DNA of 62,000 bases from Cristatella mucedo. Lineage: Eukaryota > Bryozoa > Phylactolaemata > Cristatellidae. The stretch lies in the NCBI GenBank assembly GCA_009760855.2, contig WPIO01000101.1, positions 670,001 to 732,000 on the forward strand, in the 5' to 3' direction. Shown here piece after piece: positions 1-10,799 of the stretch. The position numbers and the translations under genes were made by a program. Numbering within the stretch: the first letter of the stretch is position 1; the number at the start of each line of letters is the position of its first letter. Below the pieces are notes generated by a model. It saw only the letters and a program-made list of their open reading frames with translations. It searched no databases and was not told the origin of the DNA.

Positions 1-209
1 AACATATATACAATATATGCAATTAATGTCCTGCTGGAACAAATTGAGTTGCAGAAAGCTTCAAACACGAGTATAAAAAAAATTGAACACAGTGAAATGT
101 GGACACTACCTTATGATGAAAGCTGAATGCATTCAAGATAACATTTTGACAGTAGAGCTATGCTTTGTGGTTGTGCAACATTAAGTGTGAATTGAGATGC
201 AGACATCAA

Positions 210-700
210 TATATATCTGCATCTGTAATTCCACAAAGACAAAGTGGGTGTTATGCAGGAGGATTTTCTATAGGGCACTCAAAGCCTAGGCGGCTTCGGT
301 GCACAGACGGTAGCCAATAGACGTCATCTCGTTCGACATAGATAAAGTGAGAAGTAGAAGCTGAGCCAGGATGGTAGTTGAGGAAGTGAGTAGCATGGAA
401 GTAGGGCTCAGGCCGGCTGAAAGGGATGTGCCACAACCGGCAGCAGGAGAGAAGATGTTGCTTGGGAATGGTTGAAGTGAGTTGAGCACAGTCTAGGACC
501 TGCAGACCAGAGGCTTCTGTTACCATCGATCTTTATAAACGTAGGAATAGAACAGCTAATGTATTGTTCGTATAGAACCTGAGAGAACGAGGAGGAGGCT
601 GAAACTGGTGCAGCCGTTCAGCTACATATAACGGAGCCAAGCCACAATACGCCTTGTGGGGTCAAAGTAGGAATTTTGCTCAGTATTCGTTGATTAACTG
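210..700 (-). repeat. Degenerate LINE-A 3' fragment (CR1/L2-like non-LTR retrotransposon)
   Basis: The minus-strand translation resembles the C-terminal tail of the non-LTR reverse transcriptase seen better preserved at 19,143-20,035 and 53,215-53,801. Recognisable pieces are the stretch near YFHATHFLNYHPGSA and the final SRLGFECPIENPPA, followed by the shared 3' untranslated end around 211-250. It is heavily substituted and frameshifted, so it is an old copy. The LINE-A name is mine and covers all copies in this window that share this 3' end. Confidence 0.8.
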
Positions 701-1284
701 GGAGGCGCAGCAGCTGGGAAGAAACTGTCTTTCCTTGTATGTGTAATTTTATAGAGAATTTTGTTAGCAGTAAAATGGTTGCTAGTAAAACCTATGTAGT
801 ACGCTAAATTAATAAAAGCAAAAATCGGGCAATTAGGAAATAAGACATTTCACGAAAATCCTAAAGACGTGAGGCTCTAGATCACCCAAGGCTTCCACGA
901 TAATGGATCGCACGATAATGGATATGCACAGCTGCTGCAATTAACCAAAGTACCACTTCGTTTACAGCATGTTTGAAATTAATGAGTCCGAAGAGACAAA
1001 TTTTCACTAGCAGAGAAAATACTAGCCGACTGACTCACAGACCAGTCCTGCAGGATAAGATTGCCTCGGACTGAGGGGCATGGGGTGGCTGGCTGACTCC
1101 CAAAAGATTAAAGGGAGCATGCCAAGAGGCTTCCTTCTGGGCAAGTCCCACAAGAGGGGTTACAGGTTTCCCCTTCCCAGAGCCATTCTCGGGACGCCAA
1201 CAAAAGGCAGTCGGCAAAGCAGCTGAAGGCACCCTCAGAAAGCGATCAATGACAGGAAACGACAGGTGCAGCAGCGATAAAGAC

Positions 1285-1506
1285 CTGGTAGCCACACAGT
1301 GATCCCAACGGCCAGCCACGCTCCTGGCACACTCGCTTGGCGACGCTGATGGCAGCGATGCGTCTAGGCTGGGTAACCACGATGTTGCACGGCTTTCCAG
1401 TGCGTGCATAATGCTCCAGTATGTACTGCGGCACCTGCGTCGTCTTGCCACTGCCTGTCGCGCCACGTATTATGGTCGCCTGGTTGTTTTCAATCGTTTC
1501 AAGCAC
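1285..1506 (-). CDS. Internal exon of a DEAH-box RNA helicase, TDRD9/Spindle-E-like
   Basis: This single exon of 222 bp (74 codons, phase 0 at both ends) encodes the start of a DEAH helicase core. Motif I is GATGSGKTTQVPQYILEH (Walker A, ATP binding) and motif Ia is VVTQPRRIAA, followed by ISVAKRVCQERGWPLGSLCG. The IIRGATGSGK context and the spacing fit the TDRD9/Spindle-E family, germline helicases with a Tudor domain that act in the piRNA pathway; YTHDC2 or another DEAH protein is the alternative. The acceptor is CTGCAG before GTGCTTG. The donor is CAG followed by gtcttt, which is weak. I found no neighbouring exon; downstream exons would lie off the left edge, and N-terminal exons should lie at higher coordinates but were not recognised. 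Confidence 0.72.
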
Positions 1507-1829
1507 CTGCAGCAAAGCACTGCACAACTAAACGCTAGCACTTGTACAATCTATTTCAATCATGCACCCTAAGGATGCCATATTCAAGCTAGTGGCTAAG
1601 TCCAAAAATGGTTAAAACCGTTCAGCAGCAATTAGCATCACAGGTAATCAATCACAGGTAACCCGGGACACAGGTACTCGTTAGCATCTCGACACTTGCA
1701 ATCGTGCACCTGTGACTTCACCCACAGACCCAAGCAAAATCATGCACAACCTTGCAAGTGATCATCTCTTGGGACTAGCTTCTTCAGCTCACTCGAGTAT
1801 AAGACAACATTCAAACCTGTTGCATTGTC

Positions 1830-2307
1830 GTCTCAGTCGGGGTACAGACATTCCCCCCCCCTGGGGTAGGACATTTCCCAGTATATGGTTTAGGTTTAAG
1901 GGTTTAGTGTTTAGAGCTTTTAGGGTTTAGTGTGGGCTACGCTTCCATCCCTTAAATCCACGCTTGCTCGTATTCAGCGTTTTAATTAGTCTGTAATAGG
2001 GCGTAACTAGATCTCTTGAGCTCGAGTTATACTCAGTAGACCTCTGAAGCTTAGCGCTCATTTGCAGGAACGAGTGGCACGCTCACGCCAGACTTGCCCG
2101 CTTTGACAGGTACGAACACGTGCCTGGCGGCGTCAAGCTGGACCTAACTCCTGCGGGTCCGAGCTGTATAGCTTGCCACCTCTGTAGCTGCAACCGCCTC
2201 CTCCGCCACCGCTGGCTCCATTAGAAACAATCCTTCCAATCCATCTATTCTTCTAATTATACTGAGTTGATTTTATTTTAATAAAGAGTGAACTTTATTT
2301 GATCATG

Positions 2308-2389
<82 letters not shown>

Positions 2390-2510
2390 TATCTGTATTC
2401 TTAGTTATACACTCATCAACATAGGGTAAAATGTCCTACCCCGGGGTAGAAATGGCCAGGGGAATGTCCTAGGGTCCACAAGGGGGGGGGAATGTCCTAC
2501 AAACGCCGTA
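1830..2510. repeat. Diverged inverted pair of a GGTAGGACATT-type motif
   Basis: The motif ggggtaggacatttccc near 1,864-1,880 recurs in opposite orientation several times at 2,410-2,505 (for example aatgtcctaccccgggg). A (CA)n run lies between them. Degenerate tttaggg-like motifs occur at 1,886-1,930. This may be a worn foldback element; no transposase or clean terminal repeat is visible. Confidence 0.3.
2311..2385. repeat. (AC)n microsatellite
   Basis: About 37 uninterrupted AC dinucleotides. Confidence 0.98.
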
Positions 2511-3134
2511 GCCAGTGGGCACAGTGACTGGATGATGCATGCGACACTCTGGATATGGCATCGCTCTGGATATGGTGAGTCGACTGTGGACATGTCGAAG
2601 CAACCCACGGCAGCATCGATGGATTCGATGACCAATCGTGTCCACAAAGTAGTCTGCAAAAAGTGTCACCTTTGCTCTGCAGCTGGTGATTGGCAATTTG
2701 TCGTCGTAGGTGAAGGACTTCACCCGATAGGTGCTGAACACTGTAGCACTGACAACGGCTGGGTCATCTCGGGCTGGCTTCGCGGGATTCGTTGCCGTCG
2801 TGCAGCTAGTCATACTGCGCGTCTCAAGCTGATCAAGTGTCGCAGCATCATCCTGCAGGCCGCGCTGCATCCGACCTGCCTGCCAAGGGACTTGCCGATA
2901 AGCTTGCAGCCAAAATATGCCGCAGAACAGCATCTGCCCGGCTCACTGGCCACCCCATGACGAGCAGCTGTGTTAATACTCACTCACCTGATCGGTGCGG
3001 CTCGATCCTGTCTGCTCTTTTCGGTAAGCTTTCTCCTCGAGTGACTGGTAGTGGCAAACGTACCCTGTCGGGTCCCTTTCATTCGTAAGCGTCTTGTGTC
3101 TAGATGAGAGGAATGCAGGATATGACTGGTAGTG

Positions 3135-3520
3135 CCCTCATGTCATGTATGGACAATAAATTAGCAGTTCCATTCCTCTGCTTAAAGATCGTTGGCGACA
3201 GAAGCTTTAACTCTGCAGGTCCTAGACTGTTGAACTCACTTACACGATTAATACCCAACGACAACTACTCTCCTTCTGCCGACTGTGGCACATCCTTTCG
3301 AGCGGTCATGAGCTGCTACTTCCAAGCTACTCACTACATCTACTGCTCTCCTGACTCTGCTATGCCTCCCACTTTCTCATTGTTGCATGGGATGAAGTCT
3401 GCTGGCCACCGAATGCGTATCGAAAGCCGCTTAGGCTGTGAGTGCACTACACAAAACTCTCTGTCGTAACACCGACATTGTCTTTGTGGCTTTGAGGAGT
3501 TACAGACGGAGATACATTAC
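3135..3520 (+). repeat. LINE-A 3' fragment
   Basis: The plus-strand translation contains DNKLAVPFLCLKIVGDRSF and FQATHYIYCSPDSAMPPTFS, a diverged copy of the LINE-A reverse transcriptase C-terminus. It ends in the shared tail ggagatacattac. It is 5' truncated, as is usual for LINE copies. Confidence 0.85.
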
Positions 3521-3627
3521 AGTATTACCGATGGATTCCCGAGAGAACGCTCCTTTCGTTCTCCTTGCCAAGCCTGATACCAGTGCACTGTGTCCGGTGC
3601 ATAAAGGCACGATCACATAAAAAAAGG

Positions 3628-3772
3628 GATGGTTGATTCAACAGCCTCATTTTTATAGCAGCAAAAGAGCCTTAACGATTATCACTACCGCTCGAAATAA
3701 AGGATCGCTCACTACCGGGCTTGAAACCACGACCTGGGTGGTGAAGAGAAAGCACCTTACCCATGAGCAGAG
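3628..3772 (-). repeat. tRNA-derived SINE copy
   Basis: A diverged member of the SINE family best seen at 38,090-38,263. On the minus strand it has a tRNA-like head with a B-box-like region, then the body motif that carries the ggctctt and aatcaacc-type end. Confidence 0.65.
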
Positions 3773-4494
3773 AAGGTGACCTCAGCATCATTCGTCAAAG
3801 GGTGGCCACTTGTTGAACTGCAAGGTCAGCAGCGGAGATCAGAGATCACACAACCGTGGAGCAGTAGTTGGAATTGACGGGTGTGGGTAAGAAACTTGTC
3901 TTCATGATCCAAATCTCGGGGTTAAGCTCATGTGAGCAACTAGATAGTTAGTCCAATGTATCTACATTTCACTCCTTGATAGAAGAACATGTGGCGAGAA
4001 CCCAGGGGAATCTTCTTTCCGAGCTATACGAATCCAGTAGCTGACTAAGTACATTTGCCGTTTCAAAATTGACAATCACACAGCGTTAACAGTCACGGTT
4101 GATCAAAATAAAAGACGAACTAATGAAAGCAATCAGAAATAAGAACCAGAACCGATCAGATTACAAAACAACAAATAATGGTGTATGCACGATGGCTTGA
4201 TCGATTGAGTGGTAGAATATCCTTCATCCGACGCTCTGAGCTTCAGACTGTACATGCACTTGCTCAACGAGACTAAGGAAGGTTGGAATCATATTGTAAA
4301 ACTCACAGCTGCTCTATGGTCAACCACTCAACTGTTAGGACTTCGACTTCCATAACACATACACCCCACTGGTCTGTAATGAAAAGCTATCAGATCTGTC
4401 TGTGCTACTCCCGCTGTGATATCGGTGCAATCACGATGACTACCTTTTGCAATTACTATTTTCAAAGGCAACAGGTTTCACTTTTAATACACTA

Positions 4495-4800
4495 GGCAGC
4501 CAAATTTCTATGACGAGATACACCCCAAACCCGAAAAATAAATTTCAAAATACAGAGCGACCGATGGCAATTTGCCGTGTGACTGAAATCTGAAAAAAGA
4601 CTCTGGCAGGAAACGATCCCACAACTTATAGGGTTAGCAGCCAAATTTCTATGACGAGATGCACCCCAAACCCGAAAAATAAATTTCAAAATACAGAGCG
4701 ACCGAAGGCAGTTTGCCGTGTGACTGAAATCTGAAAAAGACTGGCAGGAAACAATCCCACAACTTATAGGGTTAGCAGCCCAGTACTCTATCCAATAGAG
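4495..4800 (-). repeat. 141-bp tandem dimer with a possible tRNA-like head
   Basis: A unit beginning gcagccaaatttctatgacg at 4,496 repeats at 4,637 with few differences. Read on the minus strand, the right end (about 4,735-4,800) begins ctctattggatagagtactg, which resembles a tRNA A-box region, and continues to a degenerate B box. A dimeric tRNA-derived SINE is the likeliest reading. Confidence 0.5.
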
Positions 4801-4905
4801 ATCTCGAGATAGATCTTGATATTGATCGATAGATCTATTAGATATATATATATATATATATATATATATCTAATCTTGAGATCGATATATCTTGAGAGCT
4901 CTTCA
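4801..4905. repeat. (AT)n core inside an imperfect palindrome
   Basis: An alternating AT run at 4,842-4,869 is flanked by inverted arms rich in agatctcgat/atcgagat motifs. It could form a cruciform. No gene is associated with it. Confidence 0.7.
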
Positions 4906-4999
4906 TACGGCATACAACATGGGGATTTAAAGCCCGGCTTTAAATCGGCCATCTACGTGCTTGAGCCAGATCGAGCATACGAATTAGTCGGGAGCGTGA

Positions 5000-7320
5000 G
5001 TGCATAGCGTCAATGAATGTGAGATTAAAATAGCAAATTTTGGCATCAAATGCAACCATTTCACCTGCGGTGATCGGCGACCCGAAAGCAGTGCTCGCGA
5101 AACCGAAGTCCGGCAACAGGCCAAAACGAGATAGTACTAACTAATATCGTGAAACAATATTGAGAGGTTGTTAATAGTACAAACAACCACCACTTTGGTT
5201 TGCATACAGTAGCCCAAAACATGCAAATGCATCTTATTGCGGTGGCTCCCAGATCTCTGATCCCAGATTTCTGGCTTCCGTTAATAGTTAACACACCCAA
5301 GTGCAATAAGATGCACTGAATATGCTAGTAGTTATACTTTGGGGGAAAAATTCGATGGCTAGCTAAGACACTTCCTCAGTAATGCTGAAGGATTGAAATA
5401 TTTAACCGGAGTCAGTAATAGAAAACTACAGCACAAAGCCCTTAAAGATATTAATAATCATGCAGCTAAAAAAATTCAATCGTTGGGCAGGCTTCTTAAG
5501 CTCTTACTCAGTCAATGTACCCTTACAAATGTCTGACAAGTAAGCTCGTACGAATGTGCAAGTTACTTCCATAACTCTCTTCCTGGCTCAGCAACGTTTG
5601 TCACTTTTTTTTTAAATCAGACTAAGGTTGTTGGCTACTGTTTGCGTATCGAAAGCCACGTTGCATTTTGAGTGGGATACTGAAAACACCAGAAATGTGT
5701 TACTGCCGCTGCTGCTTCTACTACTTACTACTATTCTTACTATTAGTATTGATTATAATAATAGTAATACAGTTTTTTGGAATAAGAGTTAAAAAGGTAC
5801 ACGTAAAAAATCTTGGCAGAACAAGATCCGTGCACAGGGTGAGTTAGGTTACTGGCGCCTGTGCATTCCTACGACGTTTTGTTGGCGAAGTATTCGTCAA
5901 CGGACCACGGAGGCACCGTTTAATCTCTCCGTTTAATAGCCACAGAAACGTAAACTAACTTACGTTTCACTTTTCGGCAGCTTCGCCCTTTGAGTCAGCA
6001 CCGTACAAAGCTATTCTCCAACAACTCCCTTTCCTTCCGGATTCGGTCGTTCTATTTCCGCTCTGCTGAGCTTAGAAATCAGATAAAACTCAGAAACTTA
6101 ACAACTATAAGAATTAATTTTAAAAACGATAAGATTATCCCGTTTTCTCTCAACGCAAGTGGCAAGAAACGTGGGCTGACGCTCGCCCGCAATCCACAAG
6201 CGTAAGCAGCACCCGCGCTGCGCTCCGACCTGGTAGGCACGATTAAATAAAGAAATTAATTGAATAACTATCAAATAAGTGGCAACACTTAAAATCATTC
6301 ACAGCGCAGCTGGGTGCACGCCGCATTGTCGCTTCCCAGGCTCTAACAGCGTCCCTGTTGAGTTCACTCACGCGCTTTGCTCCGTAGTCACGCGTTGGTC
6401 AGTAGTACCCTGCTTCGCGCCAGGTGACGCGGAGTTAGCCACGGGACTTTCGCACTGTAAGATCGGCGGCTCACAATCTTTGCGACCGGAAAAATACGCA
6501 TCAATCTGATTCATTGATAGCGCCGTGGTGACCATGCGTCGCGCCATATTTAAAATGGCAAGTGCATGCAAACGGAGTCGCTGTGTTCATGATATCCCAC
6601 CCTCCCCAAGGACCGGAGAGACCAGGAGATCCCCGGTGTGTTGCAGTCAATTGCTACATTCAGTGTTTAAACAACAAACTTGTGGCTTCACGCGTAGGAT
6701 AAAAGTAATATGTAATTGTCTTGCACTGTTAAGACTACATAGCATCCCCGAGACACGGAAGACGCTGGGCCCTCCGTCCTTAGACATTCAGTATAAGTGG
6801 AGTGCATCGATTGTATAAGTAGACTGGAGTGGGACTCCGATTGTAAACAGCTCAGTAACATGGACCGTAGTAACTGCGCGACCCTCATAATCTCGGATAA
6901 CGGCACAACGCATGCACAGCAATGATTGGAGACCTGGCGCTGGCAGTACACCGAATGGTATAAGCAAAGCGCTCGAAATCCTGTAAGCAGCGCTAAAAAG
7001 CAGCGCCGAATAAGCGAAAGTGCAAAGGTTGCCGTGCGACAGGTGACCTCAGACATAATCTTTCACAGGCTTGCAGCAGCTCCCGCTCGCCGTTCTGAGG
7101 CCGACCGTCTGACGGTTGCTACAAGAGAGCGATCGCGGTTCAGGCTCGTGCTTCGGATACTGGCCAGGTCGCGAGTCACACATCAGCCTCTTTGCACACT
7201 CGACGGGCCTCTATACCGCGCTGCTCATAGGCCTCGGCTTATCGCGGCTATTTTAGGTTCTCAGTTAAAAGTTAGGGGCCAAGCTAATTGTTCTTAATTG
7301 CTGAGCGTCGCAGGACTACG
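5000..7320. other. Anonymous intergenic DNA
   Basis: I see no recognisable exon, RNA gene or repeat family here. Open frames are short and have no family resemblance. Confidence 0.5.
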
Positions 7321-7329
7321 ATGCCCGAG

Positions 7330-7870
7330 TCGGAACGCTTCAAGCGTAACTTTTCTCGCAAGTACTAATCAAAAGAACTAATCACAAGTAATGACTGCAA
7401 TTAAAATCAAAGTGCTAATCGAAAGTAATAAACGCAAATAACAATTGCAAATAATAAACGCAAGTGCTAATCGCAAGTACTTATCGCAAGTACTAATCGT
7501 AAGTGTTAATTGCTAGTGCTAACCACGATTACAGATTGCAAGTAATAATCATAAGTAATAATCACAAGTAATAACCGCAAGTGCCAATCGCAAGTAGTAG
7601 TCACAAGTAATCGCAATTACTAATCGCAAGTGGTAATTGCTAGTGCTAATCGCGAATAGTAATCCCACGCAAATACTACTTGCGAGCACTAATCACAACT
7701 ATTAACAGCAAGTAATAGTTGTACGCAAGTAATAGTTATAAGTAATATTTGCAAGTAATAATCGCCAGTAATAATAGCAAGTATAAATCGTGACTATTTA
7801 TCGCAAGTACTAATCGGCAAGTAATGGCCATAAGTAGTAGCAATAGCCGTAGGTAATAATAATAATAAAT
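7330..7870 (+). repeat. Degenerate 13-bp tandem repeat (aataatcgcaagt)
   Basis: Dozens of diverged units of the type aatcgcaagtaat follow one another with small indels. The same unit occurs in reverse complement at 8,930-9,370, and a short run in this orientation at 10,070-10,145. It behaves as a minisatellite. Confidence 0.85.
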
Positions 7871-7910
7871 TGGTTATAGCGCCCATAGAGAATTCGATCT
7901 ATTTCTAGGT

Positions 7911-8190
7911 ACTTTACGCAACGACATCTACTCTCCAACTGCCGACTATGGCACATCTTTTTCAGCGGTCCTGAACTGCTACTTCTATGCTACTCACTAC
8001 CTCAACTGCTCTCCTAACTCTGCTATGCTTCCCACTTTCTCTTTGTTGCGTGAGACGAAGTCTGTTGGCCACCGAATGCGTACCGAAAGCCGCTTAGGCT
8101 GTGAGTGCGCTTTACAAAACTCTCCTGCGTAACACCCACATGGTCTTTATGACTTTGTGGGGTTACTGACGGAGATACATTACATTACAT
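7911..8190 (+). repeat. LINE-A 3' end, well preserved
   Basis: This starts inside the LINE-A reverse transcriptase tail and ends at ggagatacattacattacat. It is nearly identical to the corresponding part of the copy inserted in the viral polymerase gene at 53,540-53,801, so the two are close in age. Confidence 0.88.
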
Positions 8191-8219
8191 TTGGTGCAAA
8201 GAAAGTGTGGTCCTATGGC

Positions 8220-8320
8220 GCTGCCGCTGGTTTATATGAGGCTACGGTTTGTTGAGGTTAATGGTTTATTGAGTTTATGGTTTATTGAGGGTTATGGTTT
8301 ATGAGCTTATGTTTTCATTG
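8220..8320 (+). repeat. Short degenerate tandem repeat (ggtttattgag)
   Basis: Units of about 13-16 bp around ggtttattgagtttat repeat several times with variation. Confidence 0.6.
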
Positions 8321-8464
8321 AGGATAAGTTACGGCCTGCCGAGAAGGGCAGCGGGAACTCGAGGGCAGGAGAGAACGGTAGCTTAAATACACAGCTGCTC
8401 TTGGACATTTGGTGTCTTCGTACCGTCGCGTGCTCGCTGTCTGAGTGTAAAACTACGGTAAGCA

Positions 8465-8920
8465 CGATCGAATGGTTAGTGATTGCATGCTCAACGAACA
8501 ACAAACATAAAATGATTAGGGATGACATGCACAGGGTCAGCATGCAAATACGGTTACTGGCAGCATGCACAGTGCCAGTACGCGTACGGACACAACGGGC
8601 GAATCCCAGGGATCCACTAAATGCTGTTATAAATAGATGCGTTTTTTGGCTTCTCTTTTAATGTGGTCAAGTCACGGGATGTCGTGACGCCAGTCGAAAG
8701 TGAGTTTCACGGTTTGGGAGCATACTAACTAAAGGTGCGGTCTCCAAAGGATTTGAGGTTCGTACGAGGTATAGGTAAAGGATTAGATCCCGAAAAGCGG
8801 GTGGTACGATGCTCTTAGCCTAGTGGGGGAGTAGATTATATAGGAAGGCTGCAGCCAAAGAACGAAGGGACCTAAAAGTGAGAGATAGAACCTTGAAGTA
8901 GATGGGTCGCTTGACTGGGA
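8465..8920 (-). repeat. Left arm of a large inverted duplication (LINE-B 3' end)
   Basis: About 456 bp are the reverse complement of 9,518-9,973 with only a few mismatches. The content is the 3' end and untranslated tail of the second LINE family, here called LINE-B. See the finding on the inverted duplication. Confidence 0.9.
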
Positions 8921-8929
8921 ACTAATACT

Positions 8930-9370
8930 TGCGGTTGGTAATTTCGGTTAGTACCTGAGATTAAAACTTGAGAATATTTATATATTTACTTTTGATTTAT
9001 ACTTGCGATTATTGGTTGTGATTATAAGCTGCAACTGTTGCTTACGATAGTTACTTTCGATTAGTATTTGCAAATATTATTTGCGATCATTACTTGTGAT
9101 TAGCACTTGTGGTTATAACTTACAATTTTTACTTATGATTATTACTTGAGATTATTGTTTGTTATTATTACTTGCAAATATTTCTTGTGATCAGCTTTTG
9201 TGATTAGTACTTGCGATTATTACTTGCAATTGCTTCTTACGGTTATTGCTTCCGATTAACACTTGCGATTAGTATTTACGATTATAATTGCGATTAGGAC
9301 TTGAAATGAGTCTTACGATTAGCACTAGCATTTAGTACTTGCGACTAGTACTTGCGATTACTACTTGCTA
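8930..9370 (-). repeat. Degenerate 13-bp tandem repeat, reverse orientation
   Basis: Units of the type acttgcgattatt, the reverse complement of the array at 7,330-7,870. It lies between the two arms of the inverted duplication. Confidence 0.85.
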
Positions 9371-10060
9371 TTCTTGACTTCCGTAACTCGCTGCTTGCTG
9401 GTCTACCGGCCTGCGAAATCCGGCACGTACAGCCGGTGCAAAACTCTGGAGCTAGGCTTTTCTGTCGTGAGCATCGCAGATGCCGCATCACACAACATCT
9501 CACTGACCTGCACTGGCTCCCAGTCAAGCGACCCATCTACTTCAAGGTTCTATCACTCACTTTTACGTCTCTTCATTCTTTGGCTGCAGCCTTCCTATAT
9601 AATCTACTCCCCCACTAGGCTAAGAGCATCGTACCACCCGCTTTTCGGGATCTAATCCTTTACCTATACCTCGTACGAACCTCAAATCCTTTGGAGACCG
9701 CACCTTTAGTTAGTATGCTCCCAAACCGTGAAACTCACTTTCGACTGGCGTCACGACATCCCGTGACTTGACCACAATAAAAGAGAAGCCAAAAAACGCA
9801 TCTATTTATAACAGCATTTAGTGGATCCCTGGGATTCGCCCGTTGTGTCCGTACGCGTACTGGCACTGTGCATGCTGCCAGTAACCGTATTTGCATGCTG
9901 ACCCTGTGCATGTCATCCCTAATCATTTTATGTTTGTTGTTCGTTGAGCATGCAATCACTAACCATTTGATCATGCTTTCTGTATAGCAAAATAAAGTGC
10001 CTACAAAGAGATTGAGTTCTCTGAGGGCGCTATACAAATACATCGTTATTGCTATTAATT
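9365..10060 (+). repeat. LINE-B 3' fragment (CR1/L2-like)
   Basis: The translation contains FRNSLLAGLPACEIRHVQPV and LTDLHWLPVKRPIYFKVLSL, typical of the C-terminal part of CR1/L2/jockey-group reverse transcriptases. It then passes into a 3' tail with ctgtgcatgtcatccctaat and a final ttctctgagggcgctataca. The 3' half is duplicated in inverse orientation at 8,465-8,920. Confidence 0.85.
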
Positions 10061-10660
10061 ATAATCAAAAATACTAGTAATCGCAACTGGTAATTGCAAG
10101 TTCCAATCATAATAATAATCGAAAGTAACAATTGCAAGTGCTAAACCCAAAGCCGTTCACAGCTCCTTCAAATACAAATTACTAGCCCCCAGAAAAAGTG
10201 CACATATTAATCGGTGGAAAGGCTTACACGAACCCCTCTAAGCATGGTAAACTTACAGAGGAGCCTGGTTGTCACGCGGAAGCCGGCCGCAGTCAGTAAC
10301 TGCTCATGGAGGGACAAGACTTCAACCGCGAGTAGGGTGACCGGAAAGAAGTTTGAAACATCGGACAGCCGATGTTTAGCTGTCCAGGGCTGCTTGTTAC
10401 TCATACGTACGGGAGACGCACTTTCCTTCCAATATGTCAAATCGACTTGAAATAGCCTAAGGATTGCGCTCTCGGTGCTTTCTTTCTTTTTTACTTTAAC
10501 TATGCAGTAGGACTCTCTTGCTCGCGAACCTACCCATTAGACCTCTTTGCCTCTCCTCCTCCAGTCACGTGCTCTCGCCCCACGCGACCTCTTTGGAGCT
10601 AGGCAGATATTTTCAGACGATCGATCCTTAAGCTCGCATATCAGCTCGCATATGAGATCT

Positions 10661-10777
10661 TGATGCGAGTGTGCATACCCCAGCCTATGGCAGATCCGCG
10701 CCCAGTTGTCGTTGTCTAGGCAGACGGCATTTAATCAGGGCGAACTGGCGAAGGCTGGGGTATGCACTCTCGCATCA
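10661..10777. mobile_element. 117-bp inverted-repeat element (MITE-like)
   Basis: A 26-bp terminal inverted repeat with one mismatch starts tgatgcgagtgtgcatacc on the left and ends with its complement on the right, around a 65-bp centre. It is too short to encode a protein. A non-autonomous DNA transposon or a hairpin element would look like this; I could not establish a target duplication. Confidence 0.55.
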
Positions 10778-10799
10778 CAATCCCAACATATGCACCGAA

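Noticed and set aside
1886-1930. tttaggg-like telomeric repeats
   Set aside because: Only a few irregular copies exist, internal to the sequence; no array is present.
7330-9370. Regularly repeated 13-bp units resembling a CRISPR-like array
   Set aside because: Units are contiguous and degenerate, without unique spacers, in a eukaryotic genome. This is a minisatellite.
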